From the NCBI GenBank assembly GCA_003023745.1, contig PXYV01000002.1:94087-158086 (forward strand): a stretch of DNA of 64,000 nt. Reading direction: 5' to 3'. Source of the stretch: Sulfobacillus acidophilus (GTDB lineage Bacteria > Bacillota > Sulfobacillia > Sulfobacillales > Sulfobacillaceae). The notes beneath the pieces were generated by a model that did no database searches, had not been told where the DNA came from, and saw only the letters and a program-made list of their open reading frames with translations. Below are positions 43,560-52,533 of the stretch, piece by piece (the stretch's first letter is position 1; the number at the start of each line of letters is the position of its first letter). Both the position numbers and the translations under genes were made by a program.

Positions 43560-44091
43560 TAGACCTCCTGAATCGGTGTGATAACGAACTGGTCTATACA
43601 AATTAAACGGAGCATCTGCAGGAACACCAAGAGAGACGTCCCCCACGGGTTCTAGGGAGTAGACCCCGTGAAACGACGAGCACACCAGTGAAGTGGCACC
43701 GGAATTGACGGCGTTTGTTTGCGGGGCTTCGCTATCGCTCCGCTTGGACCCCAGCGACGAGCTTTGTCATAGCGGCGAGGCTAGCGGGTCGCACTGACGT
43801 CCCCTGGTCAACGGTCGCGACCCAGGCGACTATCAGGTTGGCAATCGGTACATCGGCTGCTTGCGGGTCGTGAAGTATACGGTTAAGCAGGCACACAGCC
43901 CCTTGGGGGTTCTGCCTAGTCCAGGGAACAAATGCAGTGCAAATCTAGATAGCGACCTTTAGGGGATCATGGCGGGTTACCCGCCATGATGCTTCTAGGG
44001 TTTCATGCGCGTGAAAAGGCTGCCCCTCGATCATGGCATTGAGATACGCGTCCCATACACTCAACGTCGAGAACCCGCGTGTACGATGGTT
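43560..44091. other. Gap with long hairpin, between LuxR regulator and ABM gene
   Basis: About 530 bases without a gene. It contains the hairpin at 43966-43990 and presumably the promoter of the leftward LuxR-response regulator pair. Confidence 0.45.
43966..43990. terminator. 11-bp perfect hairpin, probable terminator of the ABM gene
   Basis: ATCATGGCGGG (43966-43976) and CCCGCCATGAT (43980-43990) pair perfectly over a TTA loop. It lies about 100 bases past the stop of the leftward ABM gene. No T-run follows on either strand, so its role as a terminator is inferred. Confidence 0.5.
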
Positions 44092-44400
44092 CTATCCGCG
44101 GGTAGGATTAACCAAGATGGGCTCCCACAGACTTCGTTCGCGACTAATCAGCCGTGGAACGATGCGTCCCAGAATTATGGTTTGAAAATACGGTGATGCC
44201 ATATGGGCATCGAGGGTTTCTTGATCAATGTAGGCTTCAAAAATGAGAAGCTGGTCTGAATTCTCAAGACTTTGGTGAACTTGATACATGTGACAGCCTG
44301 GTTCGTTGTCGCGCACCAGCCCAGTCATCTCGGTTAGATCCGCGATGACGGCTTGTACATCACCGGGCCGAACCGTATACTTAGCGGTAAGAATAATCAT
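44092..44400 (-). CDS. Antibiotic biosynthesis monooxygenase (ABM/YgiN) protein
   Basis: 102 residues, ATG 44400 with GGAGTGCGAGGA upstream. ABM-fold signatures: MIILTAKYTVRPGDVQAVIADLTEM, NEPGCHMYQVHQSLENSDQLLIFEAYIDQETLDAHMASPYFQ. These dimeric ferredoxin-like proteins act as cofactor-free quinol or anthrone oxygenases or related lyases; many are orphan. It stands alone. Function beyond fold not assignable. Confidence 0.85.
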   Translation of the reverse strand: MIILTAKYTVRPGDVQAVIADLTEMTGLVRDNEPGCHMYQVHQSLENSDQLLIFEAYIDQETLDAHMASPYFQTIILGRIVPRLISRERSLWEPILVNPTRG

Positions 44401-44490
44401 GATCCTCGCACTCCTTTATCTCATGTCATTATACCCGGGCGTTGCGGTGCCAGCGACTGAACATAATCTTGGCTGCAATGACTATTCGTC

Positions 44491-44994
44491 CTAGCCCAAG
44501 TTCTCTAAGAGCGATGCAACGGGCGCGTGCATTTCAATTCCGTGGGGAATGTCCTTGACGTGTTGAAACCCTGCACGCTGGAAAAACCGGATCGAGCGTT
44601 TATTGTCGGCCACAATGTGGACGTATAAGATCTTGATGTCGTGAGCTTGGGCGATGAGGCATCCTTGTTGAAGCATGGTGCGACCGATTCCTAGACCCCA
44701 ATGGGAGCGGCTGCCGAGGTATAGCCAGAATTCAGCCTGATGGTTCAGACGATCGATGTGTTTAATCCCAAAACAGCCGACCGGGATGCTGTTCAAAGCC
44801 ATCGCTTGAATAATGTAGTCGCATCTTTCGCTAAGCGTATCAAACCAGCGCAAACGGTCGTTTTGCGACATGTTGTCTGCGTGAATTAACTGACGGAGCT
44901 CCGTGTCTTTTAGCCACTCCCCCGACATATCAAAAACGCGGCGGTCAAATGGGATGCACGTTAACGTGCCGATACCCAGTTCTAGCGGTTTCAT
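44491..44994 (-). CDS. GNAT acetyltransferase (RimJ/RimL type)
   Basis: 167 residues from ATG 44994, with GGGGGG at good spacing. The acetyl-CoA site is recognisable in FWLYLGSRSHWGLGIGRTMLQQG (variant of Q/R-x-x-G-x-G/A) and the typical LYVHIVADNKRSIRFFQRAGFQHV end, where the Asn-x-x-S/A-x-x-x-Phe-x-x-x-Gly-Phe signature lies. It might modify sugar amines or proteins; the polysaccharide genes downstream make sugar N-acetylation a candidate. Confidence 0.8.
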   Translation of the reverse strand: MKPLELGIGTLTCIPFDRRVFDMSGEWLKDTELRQLIHADNMSQNDRLRWFDTLSERCDYIIQAMALNSIPVGCFGIKHIDRLNHQAEFWLYLGSRSHWGLGIGRTMLQQGCLIAQAHDIKILYVHIVADNKRSIRFFQRAGFQHVKDIPHGIEMHAPVASLLENLG

Positions 44995-45407
44995 GAGCAT
45001 ACCCCCCTGGCATAACTTGTCCGCGCCGTACCTGCAACGAGGCTTATGACGAAAGATGCATTGACGTGATGAGCCTGTGTCCAAGCCCTGCATGCTGACA
45101 CATTGCGGGATCCAATAATTAAAATGCTTTAGGCAACATGGAACCGTAGGCCACAGCTCGCTAGGCTCATCCCATTGGTCCTTGCTACTTTAAAGGGGTG
45201 TGGACAAAAGGGGCAGGGAGTTTCCTCCGCGACGAACTCAGGGCTAACCCGCGATCGGTTTAAGCATGGTTTACGAACGGGAGTTGTCGCTCGGTAAATC
45301 GATGACTCGTAGAGCCAGCTCGAAATCCTGAACTTTCCCATGAGAAGAAAATACGCTCAGGTCTTAGTCACATTGTCGAACTCCATGTCGCGCACTTAGG
45401 ACTCGGT
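44995..45407. other. Gap with no recognised feature
   Basis: About 410 bases between the GNAT start and the FemAB-like stop. An AT-rich patch near 45115-45130 may belong to the GNAT promoter. No gene, repeat or RNA is recognised. Confidence 0.35.
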
Positions 45408-46364
45408 CTACTCGTCCAAATCGATTTGATAAAAGCGCTGGGTCAAGCCGGTCGAGCCGAAACGTTTCTTAAAGTGATGCAGGCCCTCATTCAAGCATTG
45501 GCCGTCTCTTTCGTTACTGTTGCCAAAATCGAACCAGGAGCCTCCCGCATTGCGTGCTTTTGTGATTAAATAACTGATGATTGCCGCGGAACTGTCAAGG
45601 TTTCGGCCCTGGTTTGTTGCCGTTATGTACTGGCCGTGGACAACCTGGTCGAAGTGATAGGTGATGGTGGCGGCAGCCAGACGCCCTTGCTGTAAAGCCA
45701 CCGTGCACTGAATCCGATCAGGAAAGCGAGAAGACAGATCCTGAATTTCGGCAAGGTTGTGAGTAGGCATGGCGCCGTGATTGCGATGGAGCTGTTCTTC
45801 CAGGATCGACCACATCGCTGGGAGATATTGGACCCCCTGATCAAAGTCGATGCGTTGTCGCGCGAGCCTGCGCAAGCGCGCTTGGTCCCTGGCCTGGATT
45901 GGTGCTTGAGACAATAAATTCACCACAGATAAGAGGTCGGTGCGGTATAAGTGGGCTCCTAATCGAAATAGTGCGTACTCATCGTCTTCGCATGGGTAGC
46001 GATGATAGATAGCAGGGATCGCCTTGTACTGAAAATGTCGAAACCCGTTTCTCGCATACATGTCTATAGCCTTCTTAAGCACTTCTAACATGACTGGTCC
46101 CTGTAGCGCCCCGCCATGTAGAACACCGCCAAAGGTAATACCAGGATGACTTGATACCACGTCTGATTGCATCGAGCAAGCCGCCGGTAAAACTCCCAGC
46201 CACCGCCCGCCTTCATCAGTAAAGACTAAAGACTGATCAATAAAGCGATCTTTGTGATATGCAAGATATTTTCTTGTTGCTAAGAATGTACCGTTCCAGC
46301 AATCCGCCACAAATGCATCCCACAATAAAGACGTATTGGGATCGTATCGATGTACCTGAATCAT
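45408..46364 (-). CDS. FemAB/GNAT-like acyltransferase
   Basis: 318 residues from ATG 46364 (AAGGACGGG upstream). The layout is that of FemAB/BioF2-like double-GNAT proteins: an N-terminal domain with FLATRKYLAYHKDRFIDQSLVFTDEGGRWLGVLPAAC, and a C-terminal half with MWSILEEQLHRNHGAMPTH, ALQQGRLAAATITYHFDQVVHGQYITATNQGRNLDSSAAIISYLITKA and FDFGNSNERDGQCLNEGLHHFKKRFGS. In polysaccharide clusters such proteins attach acyl or aminoacyl groups to amino sugars. It is the last gene of the fdt-flippase operon, 14 bases after the flippase, so acylation of the 3-amino sugar is the likely role (inference). Confidence 0.72.
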   Translation of the reverse strand: MIQVHRYDPNTSLLWDAFVADCWNGTFLATRKYLAYHKDRFIDQSLVFTDEGGRWLGVLPAACSMQSDVVSSHPGITFGGVLHGGALQGPVMLEVLKKAIDMYARNGFRHFQYKAIPAIYHRYPCEDDEYALFRLGAHLYRTDLLSVVNLLSQAPIQARDQARLRRLARQRIDFDQGVQYLPAMWSILEEQLHRNHGAMPTHNLAEIQDLSSRFPDRIQCTVALQQGRLAAATITYHFDQVVHGQYITATNQGRNLDSSAAIISYLITKARNAGGSWFDFGNSNERDGQCLNEGLHHFKKRFGSTGLTQRFYQIDLDE

Positions 46365-46378
46365 ACCGAACCCGTCCT

Positions 46379-47842
46379 TTACGAGGCGCCCGAGGACGCT
46401 ATAGTTCTGCGAGCCCAATAATGAGACAGCCTGTGATAGCTACTTAAAAGAGAAAAGGCCACTACAATTACGGCTAGGATTGTGCGAGGACCGTCTGGTT
46501 TTAATGACAAGGCCCGTACGAGAATGACACTGATGAGCGAATAGTAAATTGTCTTACGGGGAAAATGGGACCATTGCAATGAGAGAAGCCGCATACCCAA
46601 TGCCAAGACGGCGACGGAAAACAGCACGCACTGAAAACAGTAAGCCCATCCTAATCCGGGCATCCCCCCCAGACGAAATCCTATCCATGAACACAGGAGG
46701 GAGGTGATGCCTCCGAATAGTTCCAAGGCAAAAAAATACCAGCCCGATTGTTTAGCCATTAAGGCGAAGGTGATAGACCACCCGCCAAATCGAAAAATGT
46801 CGGCGGCAACCATCCACTGTAGGAGTGTGACCGTGATCTTGAAATTCGACGTATACACGATGGGTATCATGACGGGGGCCAAGAGAAGAACTAAACCAAC
46901 GATGGGCAGCACGATGAGCAATATGAGTTGCAGTTGCTCCATAATCATTTGTGGGAACCTGGTGGATTGCAATTCCGCGCTGAGTCGCGGCAGGTAATCT
47001 TGTGACATGGCGCTGGTGAGGAATGATAGGTACTGTGACGCGATGGCTGTGGAGGCCACGTAATAGCCTAGATTGACCGTGCCAGCCCAATGCAGGATGA
47101 GAATTGGAAGAAGCGACTGAACCCCTGTTCCGACCACCATGCTGGCCGTGTAAGGCCCTGCAAACCGATATAGCGTGCGTGCCGCGTTCCACCAAGCCTG
47201 TCTGGTAAGCGAAATCGACCTGCATAACAGGTGGCGCTGATAGACGAAGACAGCGAGCACGAGTGCGTGCGACAGGGAGGCGAATGCAAATACCGGCAAC
47301 ATCCATCCGACCTGATGCGTGGATAGAGCGAAGAGACTACAGAGAAACGTCAGCAAGACATTTACAATAGAGGTCGCTGCGATGGTTTTGACATAGGCTC
47401 GGTATGCGCGCAAAATTCCGGACGATATTCCGCCAAGGAGGTTTCCGGCGACGCAGAGTAGGACCCAAACCAACACCAATGGATGGGCTGGGTAGTTTTT
47501 TCGGTACAGCAGCCAGCCGATCTGTGTGCCCGCCGCCACCATAGCGGTCGACGCGATAGCCAACGTGACCAAAACGGTGGCGCAGGCCACGGCGACGACG
47601 GCATCTAAGGAGGCATTGCGGTCTTCGGAGAGCATTCTGGACGCAACGCGGGTAACTGCCGTGGACATGCCCAATCCCAACACAAGGCCACCTAATAGGG
47701 TTGTGCTCCGCACGGCTCCCAAAAATCCCATTCCCTCCGGCCCGAGCCACATGGCGCTTAATTTACCGGTGACGAGCCCAGTAATGACGGCTAATATTCC
47801 ACTGCCTGAGAGCATGGCCGTCGATCGCAGGACCTGTCTCAT
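46379..47842 (-). CDS. Wzx-type polysaccharide flippase
   Basis: 487 residues from ATG 47842, overlapping the aminotransferase stop as ATGA. About 12-14 membrane helices. The MATE/MOP start SGSGILAVITGLVTGKLSAMWLGPEGMGFLGAVRS is typical of O-antigen and teichuronic-acid flippases. It moves undecaprenyl-PP-linked repeat units outward. It is coupled to sugar-biosynthetic genes, so it probably serves the glycan containing the 3-amino sugar. Confidence 0.87.
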   Translation of the reverse strand: MRQVLRSTAMLSGSGILAVITGLVTGKLSAMWLGPEGMGFLGAVRSTTLLGGLVLGLGMSTAVTRVASRMLSEDRNASLDAVVAVACATVLVTLAIASTAMVAAGTQIGWLLYRKNYPAHPLVLVWVLLCVAGNLLGGISSGILRAYRAYVKTIAATSIVNVLLTFLCSLFALSTHQVGWMLPVFAFASLSHALVLAVFVYQRHLLCRSISLTRQAWWNAARTLYRFAGPYTASMVVGTGVQSLLPILILHWAGTVNLGYYVASTAIASQYLSFLTSAMSQDYLPRLSAELQSTRFPQMIMEQLQLILLIVLPIVGLVLLLAPVMIPIVYTSNFKITVTLLQWMVAADIFRFGGWSITFALMAKQSGWYFFALELFGGITSLLCSWIGFRLGGMPGLGWAYCFQCVLFSVAVLALGMRLLSLQWSHFPRKTIYYSLISVILVRALSLKPDGPRTILAVIVVAFSLLSSYHRLSHYWARRTIASSGAS

Positions 47843-48939
47843 CGCGCAAAAGCGAGTAAACATTGAATGACTGTGGTCACCTGATCTTCTGTGAGGTGCG
47901 GCCCCATAGGAAGACTTAATTCATGTTGCGCGATGGATTCGGCTATGGGCAGGCTGCCGGGCTTAAAGCCGAGATGTTGGTAAGCTCTTTGGAGGTGAGG
48001 AGCAATAGGATAATGGATCAGGGTTTGCACGCCGCAGTCGTTGAGGTATCGCTGCAGCCGGTCGCGATCGCGATGCTGTACCGGGAATACATGCCAGACC
48101 GATTCGCGGACATCCCGGGTGGACGGCAAAATAAGGCTGGTTTGGCGAAGTTCCGTTAAATAACGCTGGGCAATGTGTTGCCGACAGGCGTTCCAACTCT
48201 CTAAATACGGCAATTTGACTCTCAAGATGGTCGCCTGCAGATCATCCAGGCGACTGTTACTGCCAGCGATCTCGTTGACATATTTAACGGTGGAACCGTA
48301 GTTCCTCAACAAATGCAATCGATTTCGCAAAGCCCGATCGTTGGTGGTAATGGCCCCGGCATCACCAAAGGCCCCGAGGTTTTTGCTGGGATAAAAGCTC
48401 CAGGCGGCGGCATCGCCCCAAAATCCTGGGTGGTGCCCGTGACTCTTCGCTCCGTGGGCTTGGGCAGCGTCTTCGAGAATTAAAATGTCATGGCGGCGCG
48501 CAATGTGCTGTACCACCTGCATGTCGACGCACTGCCCATAGAGATGGACAGGAATAACCGCGCGCGTTCTTGGAGTTATGAGTTCTTCCAGCAGGTCTGG
48601 ATCAGCATGGTATTCATGGCCTTTGGGCTCCCAGGGGACGGGCTGGGCGCCGACTGCAGTGACGGCCAGCCAGGTGGGAAACGCGGTGTGGGAGGGAACG
48701 ATCACCTCATCTCCGACACCAATGTCCCACGCCTGCAACGTAAGTTTCAACGCATCAAGACCCGTACCCACCCCGATGCAGTATCGTGTGTGCGTGTATT
48801 CAGCAAAATCGTGTTCAAATTGTTCTAGTGCCTGCCCTAAAACATATTGTCCCTGTTCCAACGTGTGGATCAGAGCCGACTGAATTTGAGTGGCGAGTTG
48901 GCGGTAGCTTTGACTTACGTCCAAAAAAGGAACGGCCAT
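47839..48939 (-). CDS. DegT/DnrJ/EryC1 sugar aminotransferase (FdtB/QdtB-like)
   Basis: 366 residues; its ATG directly follows the FdtA-like stop (TGAATG). The PLP enzyme motifs are all there: VGVGTGLDALKLTLQAW, VIVPSHTAFPTWLAV, ILEDAAQAHGA and the Schiff-base lysine in SFYPSKNLGAFGDAGAI, then RLDDLQATILRVKL. Next to an FdtA/QdtA isomerase it should transaminate the 3-keto group of a dTDP-3-oxo-6-deoxyhexose to give dTDP-Fuc3N or dTDP-Qui3N. Which epimer cannot be told from sequence. Confidence 0.88.
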   Translation of the reverse strand: MAVPFLDVSQSYRQLATQIQSALIHTLEQGQYVLGQALEQFEHDFAEYTHTRYCIGVGTGLDALKLTLQAWDIGVGDEVIVPSHTAFPTWLAVTAVGAQPVPWEPKGHEYHADPDLLEELITPRTRAVIPVHLYGQCVDMQVVQHIARRHDILILEDAAQAHGAKSHGHHPGFWGDAAAWSFYPSKNLGAFGDAGAITTNDRALRNRLHLLRNYGSTVKYVNEIAGSNSRLDDLQATILRVKLPYLESWNACRQHIAQRYLTELRQTSLILPSTRDVRESVWHVFPVQHRDRDRLQRYLNDCGVQTLIHYPIAPHLQRAYQHLGFKPGSLPIAESIAQHELSLPMGPHLTEDQVTTVIQCLLAFAR

Positions 48940-49362
48940 TCAGTCCGGCCTCCCCGTCATGCGGCAAAAGTCCCGATAATCGCGAATATAGTCTTCTTCG
49001 CAGTAGAATTCCGACGCCAAGACCAAACACACCGTTCCTGACGAGATATTCACCAATTGGCGCCATGTCAGCGGTGGAATGTATAACCCAATGTAAGCGC
49101 GGTTGAGGGTAAAGGTTGTGCTTGAGATGCCATCGTCAGTCAAAACATTCAAGCTGCCATTCACGGCGATAATGAGCTCATGCAATTGATGATGCGCGTG
49201 CCCACCGCGCGTTTCGCCGTCGGGGACGTCATAGATATAGAACACGCGTTTGATCTCAAACGGCACATCAATGCGGCTTTGCAGGGCCGTAAGGTTTCCC
49301 CGGGCACTATGAACACGGGGAAGAGTCATAAGGCCCGGAATCTTTCGAACTTGTGTCGCCAT
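48940..49362 (-). CDS. dTDP-4-oxo-6-deoxyhexose 3,4-isomerase (FdtA/QdtA-like)
   Basis: 140 residues, a cupin-fold WxcM/FdtA protein of normal length. Motifs: RVFYIYDVPDGETRGGHAHHQLHELIIAVNGSLNVLTDDG and IPPLTWRQLVNISSGTVCLVLASEFYCEEDYIRDYRDF. The catalytic His pair lies in GGHAH. It isomerises dTDP-4-keto-6-deoxyglucose to the 3-keto sugar, the substrate of the adjacent aminotransferase. The rml genes making the precursor are not in the window. Confidence 0.9.
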   Translation of the reverse strand: MATQVRKIPGLMTLPRVHSARGNLTALQSRIDVPFEIKRVFYIYDVPDGETRGGHAHHQLHELIIAVNGSLNVLTDDGISSTTFTLNRAYIGLYIPPLTWRQLVNISSGTVCLVLASEFYCEEDYIRDYRDFCRMTGRPD

Positions 49363-49406
49363 TGCTTTCCCGATCTCCTATCAGTAAGTCGTTACCCTGG
49401 CAGATA

Positions 49407-50363
49407 CTAGATCCTGCGGCTTGGGATGCGCACTCGATAGCTGGTGACACCATGGGCCAGGTTATACAAATTTGAAGGCAAGTGTACCGCCACAGCCAGC
49501 AACAACGTGTTCCATTCGCGATCACCAGATGCCCACAGGCGTTTAAACTCGGATCGCGCTATGGAGTGCTCATCGGCGGCTAGGTGTAGCCAGCTCAAAC
49601 CTCTTTCTCGCGCGACAATACTGCGCGCGAACACCGACTCGAGACTGACTGGAAGGTTCATGCTGGCTTGCGCCCACTTCAACATAGCGATCTCGTTCTC
49701 GACGATCTTGCGTTGGTTTTTGACATGAGTCGTATTGTTGGCGTGGCGACGATAGTAACCCAAAGGCGAACCGACGCCAAAGAAACTCCAGCCACGCAAC
49801 GCAATGGCTAGTGTCATTGCCCAGTCCTGACAAAAATGGAAGTCGGGTATGCGGTAGTCGCGGTCTAAAGCAGAGCGGCGCACCATAACAGTCGGTCCCC
49901 AGACTGTGTTTTTCATAATCAGCGCTGGCAGAGGACGGTATTTCCCGGTATGTTCCACACATGGAATAAACGTCGCACGACCCTCACTATCTACTTTCCA
50001 GCGATTGGCATGCACGACGCCTACATCGTCGTTTGCGTCCAGGATCTGTTCCAGTATCTCAAGGGCTGTCGGCATGAGCCAATCGTCCGATCCGATCAGG
50101 TGCACGTACTCGCTGCGAACCAGCTCGAGCGCTCGGTTGACGCTTTGGGCGATGCCCTGGTGAGGCTGTTTGTAATACTCGATCGAACCCAAATACGGAA
50201 AGACAGCGGTGTCAGTGTCATCCGGCGACCCATCGTTAATCACTATGACACGATCTGGAGGATGTGTCTGACGGAGTAAGCTTTCCAGACATTGTGCGAT
50301 AAACGGAGCGTGTCCATAAGTAGGGACAATGACCGTAACTTTGGATGACGGAGAAAGCGGCAT
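49407..50363 (-). CDS. Glycosyltransferase family 2
   Basis: 318 residues, ATG 50363 with AAAGGG upstream. GT2 core: VTVIVPTYGHAPFIAQCLESLL, VIVINDGSPDDTDT, LIGSDDWLMP (DxD-like) and DFHFCQDWAMTLAIALRGW. Cytosolic. It precedes the fdt genes in the same direction, 44 bases away, and probably transfers a sugar of the same repeat unit. Confidence 0.86.
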   Translation of the reverse strand: MPLSPSSKVTVIVPTYGHAPFIAQCLESLLRQTHPPDRVIVINDGSPDDTDTAVFPYLGSIEYYKQPHQGIAQSVNRALELVRSEYVHLIGSDDWLMPTALEILEQILDANDDVGVVHANRWKVDSEGRATFIPCVEHTGKYRPLPALIMKNTVWGPTVMVRRSALDRDYRIPDFHFCQDWAMTLAIALRGWSFFGVGSPLGYYRRHANNTTHVKNQRKIVENEIAMLKWAQASMNLPVSLESVFARSIVARERGLSWLHLAADEHSIARSEFKRLWASGDREWNTLLLAVAVHLPSNLYNLAHGVTSYRVRIPSRRI

Positions 50364-50720
50364 GCTACATCCCTTTCTTATTGTCCAATGCTTGCCTTGA
50401 ATGGTTCTGTTCGCGACGGCGCTCCAGCCGCACCCACCGAGTCAATCGTATAAGCTGTCTTACTAGGAAATTTACGATGATGGATCGGATTGCGGCATAG
50501 GGAAAGCCCACTCTTGCACAGGGGGCTATTTCTGCGACAGGGACTGAACGACAGAAGAATGGACGGGACGATGGCCTCCTAGCCAGCTGAAATCTCGCGG
50601 CGCAGTCGAAGTCCATTCGTCTCTTTCTTTGCAGTTGGCTGTAAGCATCGGCGCAAACCCGACGACAATGCGCTGATCGGTACGCGCCGTATGCTCGCGG
50701 TGGGTAATAAAAATCGGAAG
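50364..50720 (-). other. Gap with possible broken coding sequence
   Basis: About 360 bases between two leftward genes. One leftward frame reads about 60 codons of protein-like sequence (ITHREHTARTDQRIVVG ... DFSWLGGHRPVHSS) up to a TAG near 50534. The next ~50 codons read sensibly in a different frame (GFPYAAIRSIIVNFLVR ... LTRWVRLERR), as in glycosyltransferase C-termini. No start codon or ribosome site. It may be a frameshifted gene remnant. Confidence 0.35.
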
Positions 50721-52061
50721 CTACCCTAGCTCCTGGACCGAAGTGCGGGGGCGGAAACGGGGGCGTCCCAACAGACTGACATCGTATCCGCTTTTGCGAT
50801 AGGTCCAAATTGCCAAAGCGACGTTAACTATGGCCATGCTCCCGCCGGTCGCGAGTGCTGACCCATTCATGCCCAAAACCGGAATCAGCAAATAGTTCAA
50901 CCCGACATTCAAACACGCTTCGCTTCCTAGCCCGATCCCCAATGCCCGGGATTTGTTTGTCATGGATAGAAAAGGCTGTAGGCTGCCTGTGCCGGCATTA
51001 ATCACCCGGGCTAGGCTCAAGATGACCAAGGCCGAAGCGCCAGCCGCAAACGCCGGTCCAAACAGAATTCGAAGCAACGTCTTGCCAAAAACAATCAAAA
51101 TCAGCGCTCCGAAAAGTGATATCACGGCCGCTAGTCGCGAGGTCATTGTCATCACGGATTGCAAGCGTGCGGTATCTCCTTGGGCGTATAATTTCGCGAT
51201 GGTTGGTCGGCTGGCCGTGACTAACGCCCCGAGGGGAACGACCAACAACAGGGCCCCTTTCGACGCAGCGTTGTAAATTCCTGCATAGGCGACGCCTTTA
51301 AGGATTCCCAGCATAAAGATGTCTGTGCGGAGATTAATCGTGATCATAACGCTGTTGAGAAGATAAGGTAAGGCGCTGGCAAGCCACCGCAGCGGCTGAA
51401 CTTCGGGTGTCGATCGTAAGAACTCCGCCGGTGCGGCACGTATAACCTGGATGACTTGGGCTACGATCAGAGCCATGGTGAGCATCACCTGACATGTGAA
51501 AATCACGGGGACATCAATCGTTGCAGCCTTGAGCCGCAGGACCATCAACAGCACGATGAGGGCCAACGGGCTGGCCAAAGCACCCGGGATGACGCTGGCG
51601 ACAATCTTATTAAGGCCTTGCAAAATGTTTACCAGTAACCCCGATTGAATGCCCAAGACCATGAGGATGGCGGCCAGGATTAAGTCCGTGTGGAATCCCG
51701 CTAGGCGACCGAAGTGACCGATCTGGGGACCCACGGTCACAATCAGAATAGCGGCACAGACAGACGTGCCAAGAGTTAAGGCTGAAATATAGAGAAGCAG
51801 CCCTTTGACGGCACCCCAATTAGAGGTGGCCTGAGACGCGGCACTATAGCGAAGCACGATGGTTGGAAATCCTAGACTCGATACCACCGCTGCCAGGCCC
51901 GTCAAGGCCATAATGTAACTATACATGCCGAAATTTCTTGGACCTAGCCAGTGGGCGAGCACCGAACTGGTCAAGAGTCCGAGACTGGAGGAGCAGATAG
52001 CGATCACAAATGTGAGGGATGCCACCTGTTGAATCTGTCTTAATATCGCATTGTGGTTCAC
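50721..52061 (-). CDS. Second Wzx-type flippase
   Basis: 446 residues from GTG 52061 with GGAAGGA upstream; a GTG at 52097 is possible. About 12-14 helices. Family start SSSLGLLTSSVLAHWLGPRNFGMYSYIMAL and the LRTDIFMLGILKGVAYAGIYNAASKGA segment are those of MOP/PST exporters. Divergent in sequence from the flippase at 46379, so two separate repeat units or lipid-linked glycans are probably exported by this region. Confidence 0.87.
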   Translation of the reverse strand: MNHNAILRQIQQVASLTFVIAICSSSLGLLTSSVLAHWLGPRNFGMYSYIMALTGLAAVVSSLGFPTIVLRYSAASQATSNWGAVKGLLLYISALTLGTSVCAAILIVTVGPQIGHFGRLAGFHTDLILAAILMVLGIQSGLLVNILQGLNKIVASVIPGALASPLALIVLLMVLRLKAATIDVPVIFTCQVMLTMALIVAQVIQVIRAAPAEFLRSTPEVQPLRWLASALPYLLNSVMITINLRTDIFMLGILKGVAYAGIYNAASKGALLLVVPLGALVTASRPTIAKLYAQGDTARLQSVMTMTSRLAAVISLFGALILIVFGKTLLRILFGPAFAAGASALVILSLARVINAGTGSLQPFLSMTNKSRALGIGLGSEACLNVGLNYLLIPVLGMNGSALATGGSMAIVNVALAIWTYRKSGYDVSLLGRPRFRPRTSVQELG

Positions 52062-52533
52062 ATACTTCAGTTCCTTCCGCTGATTGCCGGTCACCACGCA
52101 GGGTTAAAATGTCGAACATTGGCGAAGACAACTGCACCGTTGGCGGACTTTATGCGAGAAGACCATCGGTTACCGGGACGACCCACCGTCTTCTCTTAAT
52201 GTACTAACATTGTTACTTCGATCCGTAATGATCACACGCCTTGGCGTCCTGTGCCAGTTGTTTACAGTCCGCTTATCAGAACGAGCACCTCGTACGGGGT
52301 GGTATCAATGTTCTTCCTCTCTTAACCGTCCAAGGTTAGCGTAAAGATACGGGTCCCGATGAGACAGGGAGCTACTTCTAGATCCGGCCAAGGAGCGCCC
52401 CTCAACCAGCGATGAGGGCACACTTCCAAGCGGCGCTCGCGGTTTTGGCAAAAACCACCGATATCTCTTGCGGCTCATGGAGGGAAGTGTGCGCCACGTG
52501 TTTACCCTCGTGGACTGTATTGCGATAATCAAT
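52062..52533. other. Gap with no recognised feature
   Basis: About 470 bases between the second flippase and a GT2 gene. The short frames here have no family motifs or ribosome sites. The flippase promoter must lie here. Confidence 0.35.
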
